Origin: Planctomycetota bacterium
GTDB taxonomy: Bacteria; Planctomycetota; Phycisphaerae; Phycisphaerales; UBA1924
Length of the DNA stretch: 64,000 nucleotides
Assembly: GCA_018242625.1 (NCBI GenBank)
Contig: JAFEBO010000006.1
Coordinates: forward strand, 405,132 to 469,131
Direction of reading: 5' to 3'
A program made the position numbers and the translations under genes. The notes under the pieces are model-generated. The model was not told the DNA's origin, ran no database searches, and was given only the letters and a program-made list of their open reading frames with translations. Positions 1-7,988 of this stretch are shown here, piece after piece (positions within the stretch are counted from its first letter, which is position 1; each line of letters begins with the position of its first letter).

Positions 1-855
1 TCCGCGGGGGGCGTGCTGACCACGCTTGCCACGTTCGCGCCGAGCGCACGCAGCGGCTCGTACGGGCGCGTGGTGATCGGGGACGGCGGCGATCTCTACG
101 GCACAACCGTGGCGGGCGGAGTGCAAGGGGGCGGCACTCTGTTTCGCTACCACCAGGGCGTGCTCAGCACGATCGCGGAGTTTGCCTCGCCGATTAACCC
201 GCCGCTGAAGGGTTTTTCGCCGCAGGCGGGCGTCGTGCTTGGTTCCGCCGGGACCATCTATGGAACGTGCACAGAAGGCGGCACGTTTCTCGGTGGCACG
301 ATCTTTGAGTACGCGCCGAGCCTGCCGAATCTGAACGCTCTTGCTTCGTTCAAGCTGGAGACTTCGGGTCGTACGCCGCAGGGGGAACTGCTGAGAGACG
401 GGGCGGGGAATCTATTTGGCGCGACGTACGTGGGGGGCGCGAACGGATTCGGGAGCGGGGCGATTGTCAAGTATGTGAAGGGTCCGGGCGGGCTGGTGGT
501 GGTGGCGACGTTTGATGGAGTGAATGGCGAGAATCCGGTAGGGAGCCTGATCGCGGGTCCGGACGGGACGCTGTACGGCGTCACTTCGAGCGGCGGGAGC
601 AGTTACCTGGGAACGGTGTTCGCGGTGACCGCCTCGGGCTTTGTGGTGCCGCCGTCCTGCCCTGCGGATCTGGATGGGGACGGCGTTGTGGATGATGCGG
701 ACTTTTCGATCTTTGTTGTTGCGTATGAGGTGCTGGACTGCGCCGATCCGGCGATGGCTCCGGGCTGCCCTTCGGACCTGAACGCGGATGGGCTGGTGGA
801 CGACGCGGACTTCAGTATCTTTGTGGTGGCGTACGAAGCGCTGCTGTGCCCGTAG
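1..855 (+). CDS. Secreted GloVer-repeat protein with dockerin-like C-terminus (5' partial)
   Basis: The frame is open to the first base, so the N-terminus and any signal peptide lie outside the window. The visible part has about four repeats of the GloVer type (TIGR03803-like), recognisable by LYGTT, IYGTC, LFGAT and LYGVT, each followed by a Gly-rich turn and a hydrophobic strand. The last 65 or so residues are a Cys-bracketed pair of EF-hand/dockerin-like motifs (core DLDGDGVVDDADF, then DLNADGLVDDADF) ending in CP-stop. An extracellular, Ca-binding, beta-propeller-like protein is likely; the ligand is unknown. It converges on the sigma gene with 15 bp between the stops. Confidence 0.8.
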   Translation, partial: SAGGVLTTLATFAPSARSGSYGRVVIGDGGDLYGTTVAGGVQGGGTLFRYHQGVLSTIAEFASPINPPLKGFSPQAGVVLGSAGTIYGTCTEGGTFLGGTIFEYAPSLPNLNALASFKLETSGRTPQGELLRDGAGNLFGATYVGGANGFGSGAIVKYVKGPGGLVVVATFDGVNGENPVGSLIAGPDGTLYGVTSSGGSSYLGTVFAVTASGFVVPPSCPADLDGDGVVDDADFSIFVVAYEVLDCADPAMAPGCPSDLNADGLVDDADFSIFVVAYEALLCP

Positions 856-870
856 AGAGAGCTCGCTGTG

Positions 871-1497
871 TCAGGGCGGATCGGCCTGTTCGGCGGGGTT
901 GTCGGGCGCGTTCTGGATATCGCCGATCTGCTGAGAGAGCCACGCCCTGGCGAAGGTCCAGTGTCTGCGGACGGTGCGTTCGTTGATATGAAGGATCTCG
1001 GCGATGAGCGGGTCGGCGAGGCCGGCGAAGAAGCGGAGCTCGACGACGCGGGCGGCCTGCTCGTGTTCGAGCGCGAGGCGGGAGAGGGCCTGATCAAGAT
1101 CGACCGCATCGAAGGATGAAGGCGGGGTTCTCTGGTCGGCGATGAGATCGAGGGGGAAATGGGGAGAGAAGGAGCGGCCGCCCCCGCGTTTTTGCCTTTG
1201 CTTGCCGCGTGCGTGATCGACGAGGATGCGTCGCATGGCCTGGGCGGCGAGCGGAAAGAAGGTTGCGCGATCGAGCCGGGGCATTTCGCGTGCGGCGCTG
1301 GCCGACGTCAGCTTGAGATAGGTTTCGTTGACGAGCGCGGTGGCGCTCAGGGTGTGATTGACCCGCTCGGAGTCGAGTGCGGACTGGGCGAGAGCGCGAA
1401 GCTCGCTGTAAAGAGTTGTGATCCAGAACGCCCGATCCGAATCGGCGGGTGTGTTTTGGGCGCCGGAGGCGGGGAGCTCGTCGGACGGGCCGGACAT
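871..1497 (-). CDS. ECF-type RNA polymerase sigma factor (TIGR02999-like)
   Basis: The 208-residue product has sigma region 2 (HTLSATALVNETYLKL, then MRRILVDHARGKQRQKRGG) and region 4 (VVELRFFAGL with an HTH, INERTVRRHWTFARAWL), the pattern of the planctomycete/acidobacterial TIGR02999 ECF group. The frame runs 81 codons further upstream, but that stretch is low-complexity and crosses a repeat-like sequence, so I start at the ATG at 1497. That ATG sits 6 nt after a TATGCT box, which suggests a leaderless mRNA. No anti-sigma gene is adjacent. Its targets are unknown; control of nearby envelope genes is only a guess. Confidence 0.9.
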   Translation of the reverse strand: MSGPSDELPASGAQNTPADSDRAFWITTLYSELRALAQSALDSERVNHTLSATALVNETYLKLTSASAAREMPRLDRATFFPLAAQAMRRILVDHARGKQRQKRGGGRSFSPHFPLDLIADQRTPPSSFDAVDLDQALSRLALEHEQAARVVELRFFAGLADPLIAEILHINERTVRRHWTFARAWLSQQIGDIQNAPDNPAEQADPP

Positions 1498-1503
1498 GGT
1501 CGG

Positions 1504-1509
1504 AGCATA
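1504..1509 (-). promoter_or_regulatory. Putative -10 box of the ECF sigma gene
   Basis: TATGCT on the minus strand ends 6 nt before the ATG at 1497. The spacing puts transcription start at or next to the start codon. No clear -35 is seen. Confidence 0.35.
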
Positions 1510-1650
1510 AGGGGGCGGGGCGGAGTGCCGGGGAGGGATGCTGAGGTCCGGTGTGCGGGAGCGGGGAAGAAAACGGGCGGAAAAGGGGAGCGAGGTGTCA
1601 GAGCGGCGAGACTTCGCAACGTTCGATCGTGCGAGGAAAAAAGACGGGTC

Positions 1651-1680
1651 ACCACGGAGAGCGCAGAGGGCGCGGAGGGG
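1651..1680. repeat. Purine-rich ACCACGGAG-type intergenic element
   Basis: The segment is built of degenerate 9-10 nt purine-rich units (ACCACGGAGA, GCGCAGAGGG, CGCGGAGGGG). I recall similar 'CCACGGAG...CACGGAG' strings as dispersed intergenic elements in other bacterial genomes. There is only one copy here, so its repeat status rests on memory and not on this window. Confidence 0.35.
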
Positions 1681-2032
1681 AAGACGGACCTGGCGAAATG
1701 CGCGCGGCTGCCTTTGTCGTGTTGATGGATTAGGCATCATCGCGAAAACGGCAGCGATCTGGTGTCGCGCATCCTCCGACGATTACGAAATTGGCCGGGG
1801 TGAGCTACAGAAGAGGCGAGCACACTGCTGGGGGCGTGCATGAGAGTGGGGAGGTGTGTCTTTGTGCGGCGTGCGATGCTTGGCGTCGCCGCGGTTTCTT
1901 GGGCCTGGCTGAAGGATGGAAAGGAGTCGGTTGGACGGGGTTAGTGGCTGCTATAGTTGTGGATGGCGGTGGAGGTTGTGGTGTTGAGGCGTGGGGGTGG
2001 GTTGTGATGAAGGTGTGGGGCGGAGGTGTGTG

Positions 2033-2389
2033 ATGGTGAAGGCGGCGATTGGGATTTTGGGTCTGGTGTTTCTGGGCGGGTGCACTGTGGGGTACACGGT
2101 GGATGTGCGGAATGACACGGCGCAGCCGATCGGGGTGGCGCTTATGCGTGGAAGCGGGAGCGGTCAGCCGGGGACGCTGGCGGTGGAGCGGCTGGGGCCG
2201 GGGAGTCGGGGGCGGGTTTCGCGGTTTGGGTTGTCGGATGATTTAAAGGTGTATGTGGAGGTGGATGCGCAGGGGAATCCGGGGACGCCGCCGCAGATGG
2301 ATTTGAAGCCCGGGCTGACGGTGGTGCGGGTGACGCAGGATGCGGACTTGCCGACGGGGAAGATGCATATGACGCGGGTGGAGGAGTAG
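2033..2389 (+). CDS. Small lipoprotein, 'NDT' family
   Basis: A 118-residue lipoprotein of unknown function. Residues 1-17 are a lipoprotein signal peptide with lipobox LGGC (Cys17). The mature part opens with VDVRNDTAQPI and is predicted to be a small all-beta domain. The hydrophobic 'V-x-N-D-T/S' strand recurs in the lipoproteins at 3293, 3819 and 4300, which suggests a family. The start at 2033 is preceded by GGAGGTG. I do not recognise a named domain. Confidence 0.75.
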   Translation: MVKAAIGILGLVFLGGCTVGYTVDVRNDTAQPIGVALMRGSGSGQPGTLAVERLGPGSRGRVSRFGLSDDLKVYVEVDAQGNPGTPPQMDLKPGLTVVRVTQDADLPTGKMHMTRVEE

Positions 2390-2455
2390 AGAGGGGCGGG
2401 TTTGGGGCGATTGGGGGGCGATGTGGGAGCGATCGGCGGGGGCGGCGGCGATTCC

Positions 2456-2461
2456 TATGCT
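2456..2461 (+). promoter_or_regulatory. Putative -10 box of nuoE
   Basis: TATGCT, identical to the box before the sigma gene, ends 8 nt before the ATG at 2470. It favours that start and a near-leaderless transcript. Confidence 0.35.
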
Positions 2462-2469
2462 TGGCACCT

Positions 2470-3009
2470 ATGGCATGGATCGTGAAAGACTCGGCTGGGA
2501 TGAAGGTGGAGCGGCGTTCGGAGCCGTATCTGACTGGCGCGATGCGGGAGCATCTGACGAAGCAGATTCTGCCGCGGTATGAGCAGAAGAAGGGGGCGCT
2601 TTTGCCGTGCCTGCACGAGGTGCAGCACGCGTATGGGTGGATCCCGGGGCAGGCGATGGAAGAGATCGCCTCGTTTCTTGGTGTGGCGCCGTCGGAGGTG
2701 TTGGACACGGCGAGTTTTTATGAGGAGTACTGGCTGAAGCGCAAGGGCGAGCACCTTGTGAGCGTCTGCCGCTCTATTGCCTGCGAGTTCTGCGGGCAGC
2801 CGGCGATCACGCAGGCGGTGAAGGATGCGCTTGGGATTGATGTGGGCGAGACGACGGAGGATGGGAAGTTCACGCTGATCGAGCTTGAGTGTCTGGGCTC
2901 GTGCGGGACGGCGCCGGCGTTATTGATTGATGAGACGCTGCATGAGAATGTGAAGCCGGAGGAGATCAGGGGGCTTTTGGAGAAGGTGGGTAGAGGCACC
3001 GGGCATTAG
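2470..3009 (+). CDS. nuoE: NADH-quinone oxidoreductase subunit E
   Basis: The 24-kDa subunit of respiratory complex I, carrying the N1a [2Fe-2S] cluster next to the NADH/FMN subunit NuoF. In the 179-residue product the four ligands are visible as Cys100 and Cys105 (VCRSIAC) and Cys141 and Cys145 (CLGSC), with the thioredoxin-like fold expected of the family. The ATG at 2470 follows a TATGCT box; an ATG at 2500 and a TTG at 2461 are alternatives. The gene stands alone among lipoprotein genes, and nuoF lies about 17 kb downstream at 20186. No other complex I genes are nearby. Confidence 0.93.
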   Translation: MAWIVKDSAGMKVERRSEPYLTGAMREHLTKQILPRYEQKKGALLPCLHEVQHAYGWIPGQAMEEIASFLGVAPSEVLDTASFYEEYWLKRKGEHLVSVCRSIACEFCGQPAITQAVKDALGIDVGETTEDGKFTLIELECLGSCGTAPALLIDETLHENVKPEEIRGLLEKVGRGTGH

Positions 3010-3050
3010 GAAGTGGGGACTGGGTATCTGGGTGTGGGGCTTGGTTTGAG

Positions 3051-3296
3051 ATGGCCATGGGAAACGACGAGAAGAAGTCGATTTCGCGGTCGCTTGGGGA
3101 GTTTTTCGGGCACATTTTGAAAGGGGTGAAGGAGCCGGTGGAGGACCGGAAGCTTGTGCTGCGCGCGGACCGGACGGAGGAGGTGCGGGAGACGGAGTCT
3201 GGTAAAGTGATCGTGCGGCGGACGGTGGTTGAAGAGATGGAAGTGGTGCGGGATGTGAAGGAAGAGGGTCGGGAAAACGAGAAGGGGAAGCCATGA
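3051..3296 (+). CDS. Small highly charged protein, unknown
   Basis: An 81-residue cytosolic-looking protein with no signal peptide. It is rich in Lys, Glu and Arg, and its C-terminal half reads as alternating Val and charged residues (VIVRRTVVEEMEVV), which could form a beta strand or amphipathic helix. Its stop overlaps the start of the next lipoprotein gene in ATGA (3293-3296), so the two are probably translationally coupled. An ATG at 3057 is an alternative start. Function not recognised. Confidence 0.6.
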   Translation: MAMGNDEKKSISRSLGEFFGHILKGVKEPVEDRKLVLRADRTEEVRETESGKVIVRRTVVEEMEVVRDVKEEGRENEKGKP

Positions 3297-3793
3297 AGCG
3301 GATGCTTGCGATGGTGATGGTGGGGCTGGTTGCGGGGGGCTGCTCGAGCGGGAACAAGAGCAATCAGTGGAGCGGCGGGGGGAACACGTATGGGGACGGG
3401 GTGTCGGGGCTGACAGAGACATCGCCGGCGCAGCCGTACTGGAGCGGGTCGGGCATAACGGTGAAGATTGTGAATGACAGCTATGGAGCGTTGAAGGTGG
3501 AGCCGTACGCGGCGACGGCGAGCGGGGAGCAGATCATGCCGCTCGCGGAGTTTTACATGGTCGGTGCGATGCGGGAGGACAGCCGGGAGTTGAGGCTGCC
3601 GCGTGCGAGCCAGCAGGACTATTCGTGGGACGGGCGGACGCTGTCGGTGACGGTGACGGCGCTTGGTCCGGAGGGCGGGTTCATCAATTCGTGGATTGTG
3701 CCGGGCCAGGGGAACCTGAATCTGCGGGCGGTGAGCGTGCAGAACGGGGGGATCCGGCTGTATTCGAACGGCGTTGAGGTGATGGGGCAGTAG
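3293..3793 (+). CDS. Lipoprotein, 'NDS/VEPY' family
   Basis: A 166-residue lipoprotein with lipobox AGGC (Cys17) and a Ser/Gly/Asn-rich linker after the cysteine. The mature domain (VKIVNDSYGALKVEPYAATASG, later VTALGPEGGFINSWIVPG) is clearly paralogous to the protein at 3819 over its full length. It is probably anchored in a membrane facing the periplasm. The start overlaps the upstream gene by 4 nt, and AAGGGGAAG precedes it. No named domain is recognised. Confidence 0.78.
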   Translation: MKRMLAMVMVGLVAGGCSSGNKSNQWSGGGNTYGDGVSGLTETSPAQPYWSGSGITVKIVNDSYGALKVEPYAATASGEQIMPLAEFYMVGAMREDSRELRLPRASQQDYSWDGRTLSVTVTALGPEGGFINSWIVPGQGNLNLRAVSVQNGGIRLYSNGVEVMGQ

Positions 3794-3818
3794 GGCTTGC
3801 TCAAAAAGGAATCGTGGG

Positions 3819-4274
3819 ATGAAGTTTGCGAACTGGGCGCCGGGTTTTTTGTGCGTGGTGGTTGCGATCGCGGGGGGGTGTGCTTCGGGCGGGGTGCCGG
3901 CGGGCGACTCGTTCGGGAGCGCGGTGTGGATCAAGAACACGAGCATTGCCAACTTGCGGGTGGAGCCGTTTGAGGCGGACGCATCGGGGAGGCTGTGGCA
4001 GCCGCTTGGCGAGTATTTTCATGTGATGCCGGGGACGACGGTGACGAAGACGATCGGGCTGCCGCCGGCTTCGCGGGCGAAGAGCGGATCGGATGCGCGG
4101 CATGTGGTGCTGTCGATCTGGGCGATGGGGACGGAGGGCGGGGTGTTTAATAAGTGGATGATTCCGGATACTGGGGAAGGGTTCCAGATCTACGCGGTGA
4201 CGAACGACCAGGGTTTTGTGCTGCTGCTCAAGGGGAGCGAGACGGGCGCGGTGATTGCTCCGCTTGGGAACTGA
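3819..4274 (+). CDS. Lipoprotein, paralogue of the protein at 3293
   Basis: A 151-residue lipoprotein with lipobox AGGC (Cys21). The mature part aligns with its neighbour: VWIKNTSIANLRVEPFEADASG against VKIVNDSYGALKVEPYAATASG, and MGTEGGVFNKWMIP against LGPEGGFINSWIVP. The match indicates tandem duplication. AAAAGGA lies upstream of the ATG. Function unknown; the conserved 'EGGxxNxW' and 'VEP(Y/F)' segments are good handles for a profile search. Confidence 0.78.
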   Translation: MKFANWAPGFLCVVVAIAGGCASGGVPAGDSFGSAVWIKNTSIANLRVEPFEADASGRLWQPLGEYFHVMPGTTVTKTIGLPPASRAKSGSDARHVVLSIWAMGTEGGVFNKWMIPDTGEGFQIYAVTNDQGFVLLLKGSETGAVIAPLGN

Positions 4275-4299
4275 GAAGTGATGGAGAGCGGAGGGCCGG

Positions 4300-4854
4300 A
4301 TGAAGAATGAAGAGAACGGCTTTGCGGGGCATGTGCGGGGGCATGTGCTGGCCGCCGGGCGGGGGGTTGTGGGCGGGTTTTTTCTTGCGTGCCTGGTTGT
4401 GATGCTGGGCGGGTGCGCCGGGGGCGGCGGGTCGGGAGCGCCATCGAATGCGCTCAAGGTGATGAACGACACACCCGGGGAAGTGGTGGCGATGGTGTGG
4501 TCGGGTGAAGCGTTGCCGAAGGATCCGGCGGAGCCGGTGAAGGAGAGCGCGGCGGTGACGCGGACGATCCCGGCGGGGGAGACGTGGGTCGTTGAGCTTG
4601 CGGAGTGGAAGACGGGGGCGAGCAGCGTGGTGGCGACGCTGGCGGCGCGTGGCTCTGGGCAGGATCTATCGGCGGCGCAGTGGATTGATGTGGAGGGTGC
4701 GCGGCCGTGGGCGGTGCGGGTGTATGGAGAGTCTCCGAACCTGCGGGTGATGCGGGTGTATGAGACGACGGATAGTGGGAAGATGGGAAGGACTTTGGGC
4801 CCGCGGCCGCCCCCTGTGGGGACAGCCGGCGGGCTTGTCGGTCCGCAGCGGTGA
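4300..4854 (+). CDS. Lipoprotein, distant 'NDT' family member
   Basis: A 184-residue protein whose long N-terminus carries a hydrophobic segment ending in lipobox LGGC (Cys39). The mature part starts with a Gly-rich linker and LKVMNDTPGEVV, matching the V-x-N-D-T strand of the three upstream lipoproteins, then diverges. The start at 4300 has GGAGGG 6 nt upstream; the extra 20 or so residues before the hydrophobic core are unusual, so a later start is possible. Unknown function. Confidence 0.7.
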   Translation: MKNEENGFAGHVRGHVLAAGRGVVGGFFLACLVVMLGGCAGGGGSGAPSNALKVMNDTPGEVVAMVWSGEALPKDPAEPVKESAAVTRTIPAGETWVVELAEWKTGASSVVATLAARGSGQDLSAAQWIDVEGARPWAVRVYGESPNLRVMRVYETTDSGKMGRTLGPRPPPVGTAGGLVGPQR

Positions 4855-5043
4855 ACGCTGCTGGCCCGGGGCTTCCTCACGAGACCCGGCGTGAAGGTAT
4901 TTTAATCTGTTGGCGGGACGATTGCAAGGGCAATTTGTCCGGTGGCGTGCGTGTCGGCGGGTGCGGGCGGAATTTTTACGAAATCGTGATGCCGCGGGTG
5001 AGGGTTTCTCGCTGGTGGCATGGGTGATCGAGGAGGCTGGAAC

Positions 5044-7164
5044 ATGAGGAATGGCATTTTTGGTTTTGGCGCGGTGGTGGTGCTGGTTTGCGGCTGTGCT
5101 CTGGGGGAGGGCTTGCGCATTACGGGCGAGCGGGCGGGGGCACCGGGGTTTGAAGACCGGTCGATGTCGAGCACTTACCAGTACGACCATGGCGGCTCGA
5201 CGTCGCTGCAGTGGACCACGGCATCGACATTGGAATCGTTTGAGATGCAACGATTCGATGCGGCGGCGGGGGGTGATGCGATCGAGTCGATCTCGGTGGC
5301 GTGGGGAAACGTTCCGGCGGGAGCCGCGGGGCGGGTTTTTGTATGGGGTAATCCGACGGGCGACGGGAATCCGACGCACGTGACGCTGTTGCACGAGCAG
5401 TCGGTGACGGTTGGGGCGACGGGATACGCCTTGAACACGTACACGCTGAGCAGGGCCATCCCGGTGAGCGGGGTATTTTTTGTGGGAATGTCGGTTGCGC
5501 AGCGCGGCTATTCGGATTCTCCGATGGTGATCGACACGACGACGGCGTATGTGGAGGGGCGGTCGTTCATCGGATATTCGACGGGCGTCTTTGACGCGGC
5601 GGATCCGGGGAACAACGCCTCGCCTCCTGCAGATATCAAGTCGAAAGGATTCCCGTATTACGTCGTGGTGCGTGCCGGCGGCTCGAACGCCGGGTTTTCA
5701 TATCAGGGGCGGCTGAGCGCCGGGGGCGCGAATTACACGGGGAGCGCGGATTTCAGATTTACCCTGTATGACGCGCCGAGCGGGGGCAACGCGCTGACTG
5801 GGGTGTATGAACTGAGCGGAGTCGCGGTGAGCGGGGGTGTGTTTAGCGTGCGGATTCCGGCGAGCAGCGGGACGTTTGTGAATCAGGCGGAGCCGTATGT
5901 GGATGTGGCGGTGGCGACGCCGTCGGGGAGCGGGAACTTTCAGACGCTGCTGCCGCGCGGGCGGGTGACGAGTGTTCCGTCGGCTTTGACGGTTCCCTGG
6001 GCGGGTGTGACGGGAGTTCCGGAGCATTTGTCGCCGTGGACAGAGGTGACCGGCGGTATCGGGTATGGGGGCATGGTCGGGATTCGGACCGGAGCGCCGG
6101 GGGCGGCGCTTGATGTGTGGGGGGGAGGATCGGGAACGCCGAGTTTTCCGCAGCTTCATGTCGCGGCGGAGGCGGCGGCGCCGTACGGATCGTTTCTGTC
6201 GCTGGATGCGCGGGCGATTCCGGGCGGCAAGGAGTGGCTTGTGTTTTCTTCGGGCGGGAGTGCCTTGGAGGGAGCGGGCAAGCTGATCTTCAAGAACCAG
6301 ACTTCGGCGGTGTACGGGCTGACGCTGGACGGGGGGCTTGTGGGGATCGGGAACACGAACCCGTCGGTTTCGCTGGACATTTTGCGGAGCACGAACGGGA
6401 ACATGCTGCGGATGACGTCGGACGCCACGGATGCGTCGATCCTGTCGCTGATCAACACGTCGGCGGGGGGAAGAAATTACTCGCTGCTGTCGCAGGGGAG
6501 TGCGCTGAATCCGGGGAGCTTCTCGATCCGGGATGTTTCGTCGAGCGCGGACCGGCTGACGATTTTTCCGAACGGGCGCATCGGGATGGGGAGCACATCG
6601 ACGCCTGCGGCCGTGCTGGACGTGACGGCGAACGGCGGGTCGACCACGGCGATCGCCGGGCGTGCGGGCCCCGGGCCGAGCGCGGTCGGGATTTATGGCT
6701 GGGCGACCGGGCCGGGCCCCAAGGCGGCGATCTTTGACGGGCCGGTGGTCGTGAACGGCACGCTGACGGTGAATGGAAGCGTGAGCAAGACGAGCGGGAG
6801 TTTCCGGATTCCGCACCCGCTGGATCCGGAGGGGAAGTGGCTGTACCACTCGTTTGTCGAATCGCCGGACATGATGAACGTGTACAACGGGATCATCGTG
6901 CTGGATGGCGAGGGGCGGGCGGTCGTGGAGCTGCCGGATTACTTCCAGGCGCTCAACAGCGACTACCGGTATCAGCTGACGGCGGTGGGGGCGTCGATGC
7001 CGGGTCTGTATGTGGCGCGTGAGATCGAGAAGAACCGGTTCGAGATCGCCGGGGGGAAGGCGGGAGCGAAGGTGAGCTGGCAGGTGACGGGGATACGCCA
7101 GGACGAGGCGGCCAAGCGGGAGCGGATCGTGCCCGAGCGTGAGCGGGCGGCGCTCGATCCCTGA
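5044..7164 (+). CDS. Secreted fibre-like protein, YQG module, no S74 domain
   Basis: A 706-residue secreted protein. It starts at ATG 5044 behind AGGAGG and has a signal peptide ending near CALG. A unique N-terminal beta domain (about 20-215) is followed by the YQG module (FSYQGRL, about 220-330) shared by eight proteins here. Next come three tail-fibre-like 'VGI(G/R)xxxPxxxLDV' units. The last 110 residues start at FRIPHPLDPEGKWLYHS and run through VESPDMMNVYNG and KVSWQVTGIR, a terminal domain I have seen in planctomycete secreted proteins. It lacks the S74 chaperone of later members. A surface fibre or adhesin is inferred. Confidence 0.8.
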   Translation: MRNGIFGFGAVVVLVCGCALGEGLRITGERAGAPGFEDRSMSSTYQYDHGGSTSLQWTTASTLESFEMQRFDAAAGGDAIESISVAWGNVPAGAAGRVFVWGNPTGDGNPTHVTLLHEQSVTVGATGYALNTYTLSRAIPVSGVFFVGMSVAQRGYSDSPMVIDTTTAYVEGRSFIGYSTGVFDAADPGNNASPPADIKSKGFPYYVVVRAGGSNAGFSYQGRLSAGGANYTGSADFRFTLYDAPSGGNALTGVYELSGVAVSGGVFSVRIPASSGTFVNQAEPYVDVAVATPSGSGNFQTLLPRGRVTSVPSALTVPWAGVTGVPEHLSPWTEVTGGIGYGGMVGIRTGAPGAALDVWGGGSGTPSFPQLHVAAEAAAPYGSFLSLDARAIPGGKEWLVFSSGGSALEGAGKLIFKNQTSAVYGLTLDGGLVGIGNTNPSVSLDILRSTNGNMLRMTSDATDASILSLINTSAGGRNYSLLSQGSALNPGSFSIRDVSSSADRLTIFPNGRIGMGSTSTPAAVLDVTANGGSTTAIAGRAGPGPSAVGIYGWATGPGPKAAIFDGPVVVNGTLTVNGSVSKTSGSFRIPHPLDPEGKWLYHSFVESPDMMNVYNGIIVLDGEGRAVVELPDYFQALNSDYRYQLTAVGASMPGLYVAREIEKNRFEIAGGKAGAKVSWQVTGIRQDEAAKRERIVPERERAALDP

Positions 7165-7262
7165 ACTGCGGCGGCGATTGTGCGCGGGGGGCGAATACGA
7201 TGGGGCCGGCGCGCGGCGGCACGTGCGCCGGCCCGTTCATTGCCGCATTGGTTGGCTTACGC

Positions 7263-7766
7263 ATGCCCTCACTCGACATTGTTTCGAAACTGAATTTCGC
7301 CGAGCTCGACAACGCGATCAACAACGCCAAGAAGGCGGTGCTTGCGCGGTTTGATTTCCGGGGGAGCCACACGGAGATCGAGGTGGTGAAGGAGGCGGGG
7401 AAGAAGGAGCAGACGATCAAGCTGGTGGCGGATGACGAGAGCAAGATGAAGGGTCTGCAGGAGATGTTCGAGAGCGCGTGCATGAAGCGGGGGATCCTGC
7501 CGCGGAGCTTTGACTGGGGCGAGGTGGAGCCGACGATTGCGGGGAAGATGAAGCGGATCGCGAAGATCCAGAACGGGATTCCGCAGGAGAAGGCGAAGGA
7601 GATGGTGAAGCGGATCAAGGAGACGAAGCTGAAGGTGCAGGCTTCGATCCAGGGGGATGAGATCCGGCTGAGCGGGAAGCAGATCGATGATCTTCAGTCG
7701 GTGATGAAACTGCTGGAGGCGGAGGTGGAATTGCCGCTGCAGTTTGTGAACATGAAGAGGGACTAG
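7263..7766 (+). CDS. yajQ: YajQ-family nucleotide-binding protein
   Basis: A 167-residue cytosolic protein matching the YajQ/UPF0234 family along its length: MPSLDIVSKLNFAELDNAI at the start, ARFDFRGSH, and the C-terminal LPLQFVNMKRD. Family members bind c-di-GMP or other nucleotides and are linked to regulation, though the role varies by species. The ATG at 7263 gives the canonical N-terminus; an upstream GTG-type extension is not supported. It is one of only two housekeeping-type genes inside the fibre-protein array. Confidence 0.92.
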   Translation: MPSLDIVSKLNFAELDNAINNAKKAVLARFDFRGSHTEIEVVKEAGKKEQTIKLVADDESKMKGLQEMFESACMKRGILPRSFDWGEVEPTIAGKMKRIAKIQNGIPQEKAKEMVKRIKETKLKVQASIQGDEIRLSGKQIDDLQSVMKLLEAEVELPLQFVNMKRD

Positions 7767-7988
7767 GCGGGGAGGGGGGGCGGCTCCGGGTGCTTTGGGG
7801 ACCGTTTGAGCACGCGAAAAAATCGGGGTGAGCGCAAGCGTGCGGCGCGTGAAAGCCCGTGACCCTTGGGCGATTCGAGAAATTTTTCAAAGATTGTTTT
7901 CGGGAAGACCGCGTTCACGCTTGTGGAAGGGGTGACCCCACGCGCTTTGGGCGACTTCGGGGTGTGACGCCTGTTTTCCGGAGGTTTT

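Larger units (their letters stand above)
1498..2032. other. 535-bp divergent intergenic region
   Basis: This separates the minus-strand sigma gene from the plus-strand lipoprotein at 2033. It is strongly G-rich on the plus strand. It holds a purine-rich near-repeat at 1651-1680 and a weak promoter-like pair, TTGGAC (1931) and TATAGT (1952) with 15 bp between them. I see no convincing gene. Confidence 0.5.

Noticed and set aside
1498-1740. 81-residue N-terminal extension of the sigma factor
   Set aside because: It is low-complexity and crosses the ACCACGGAG-type element; the ATG at 1497 gives a normal ECF start.
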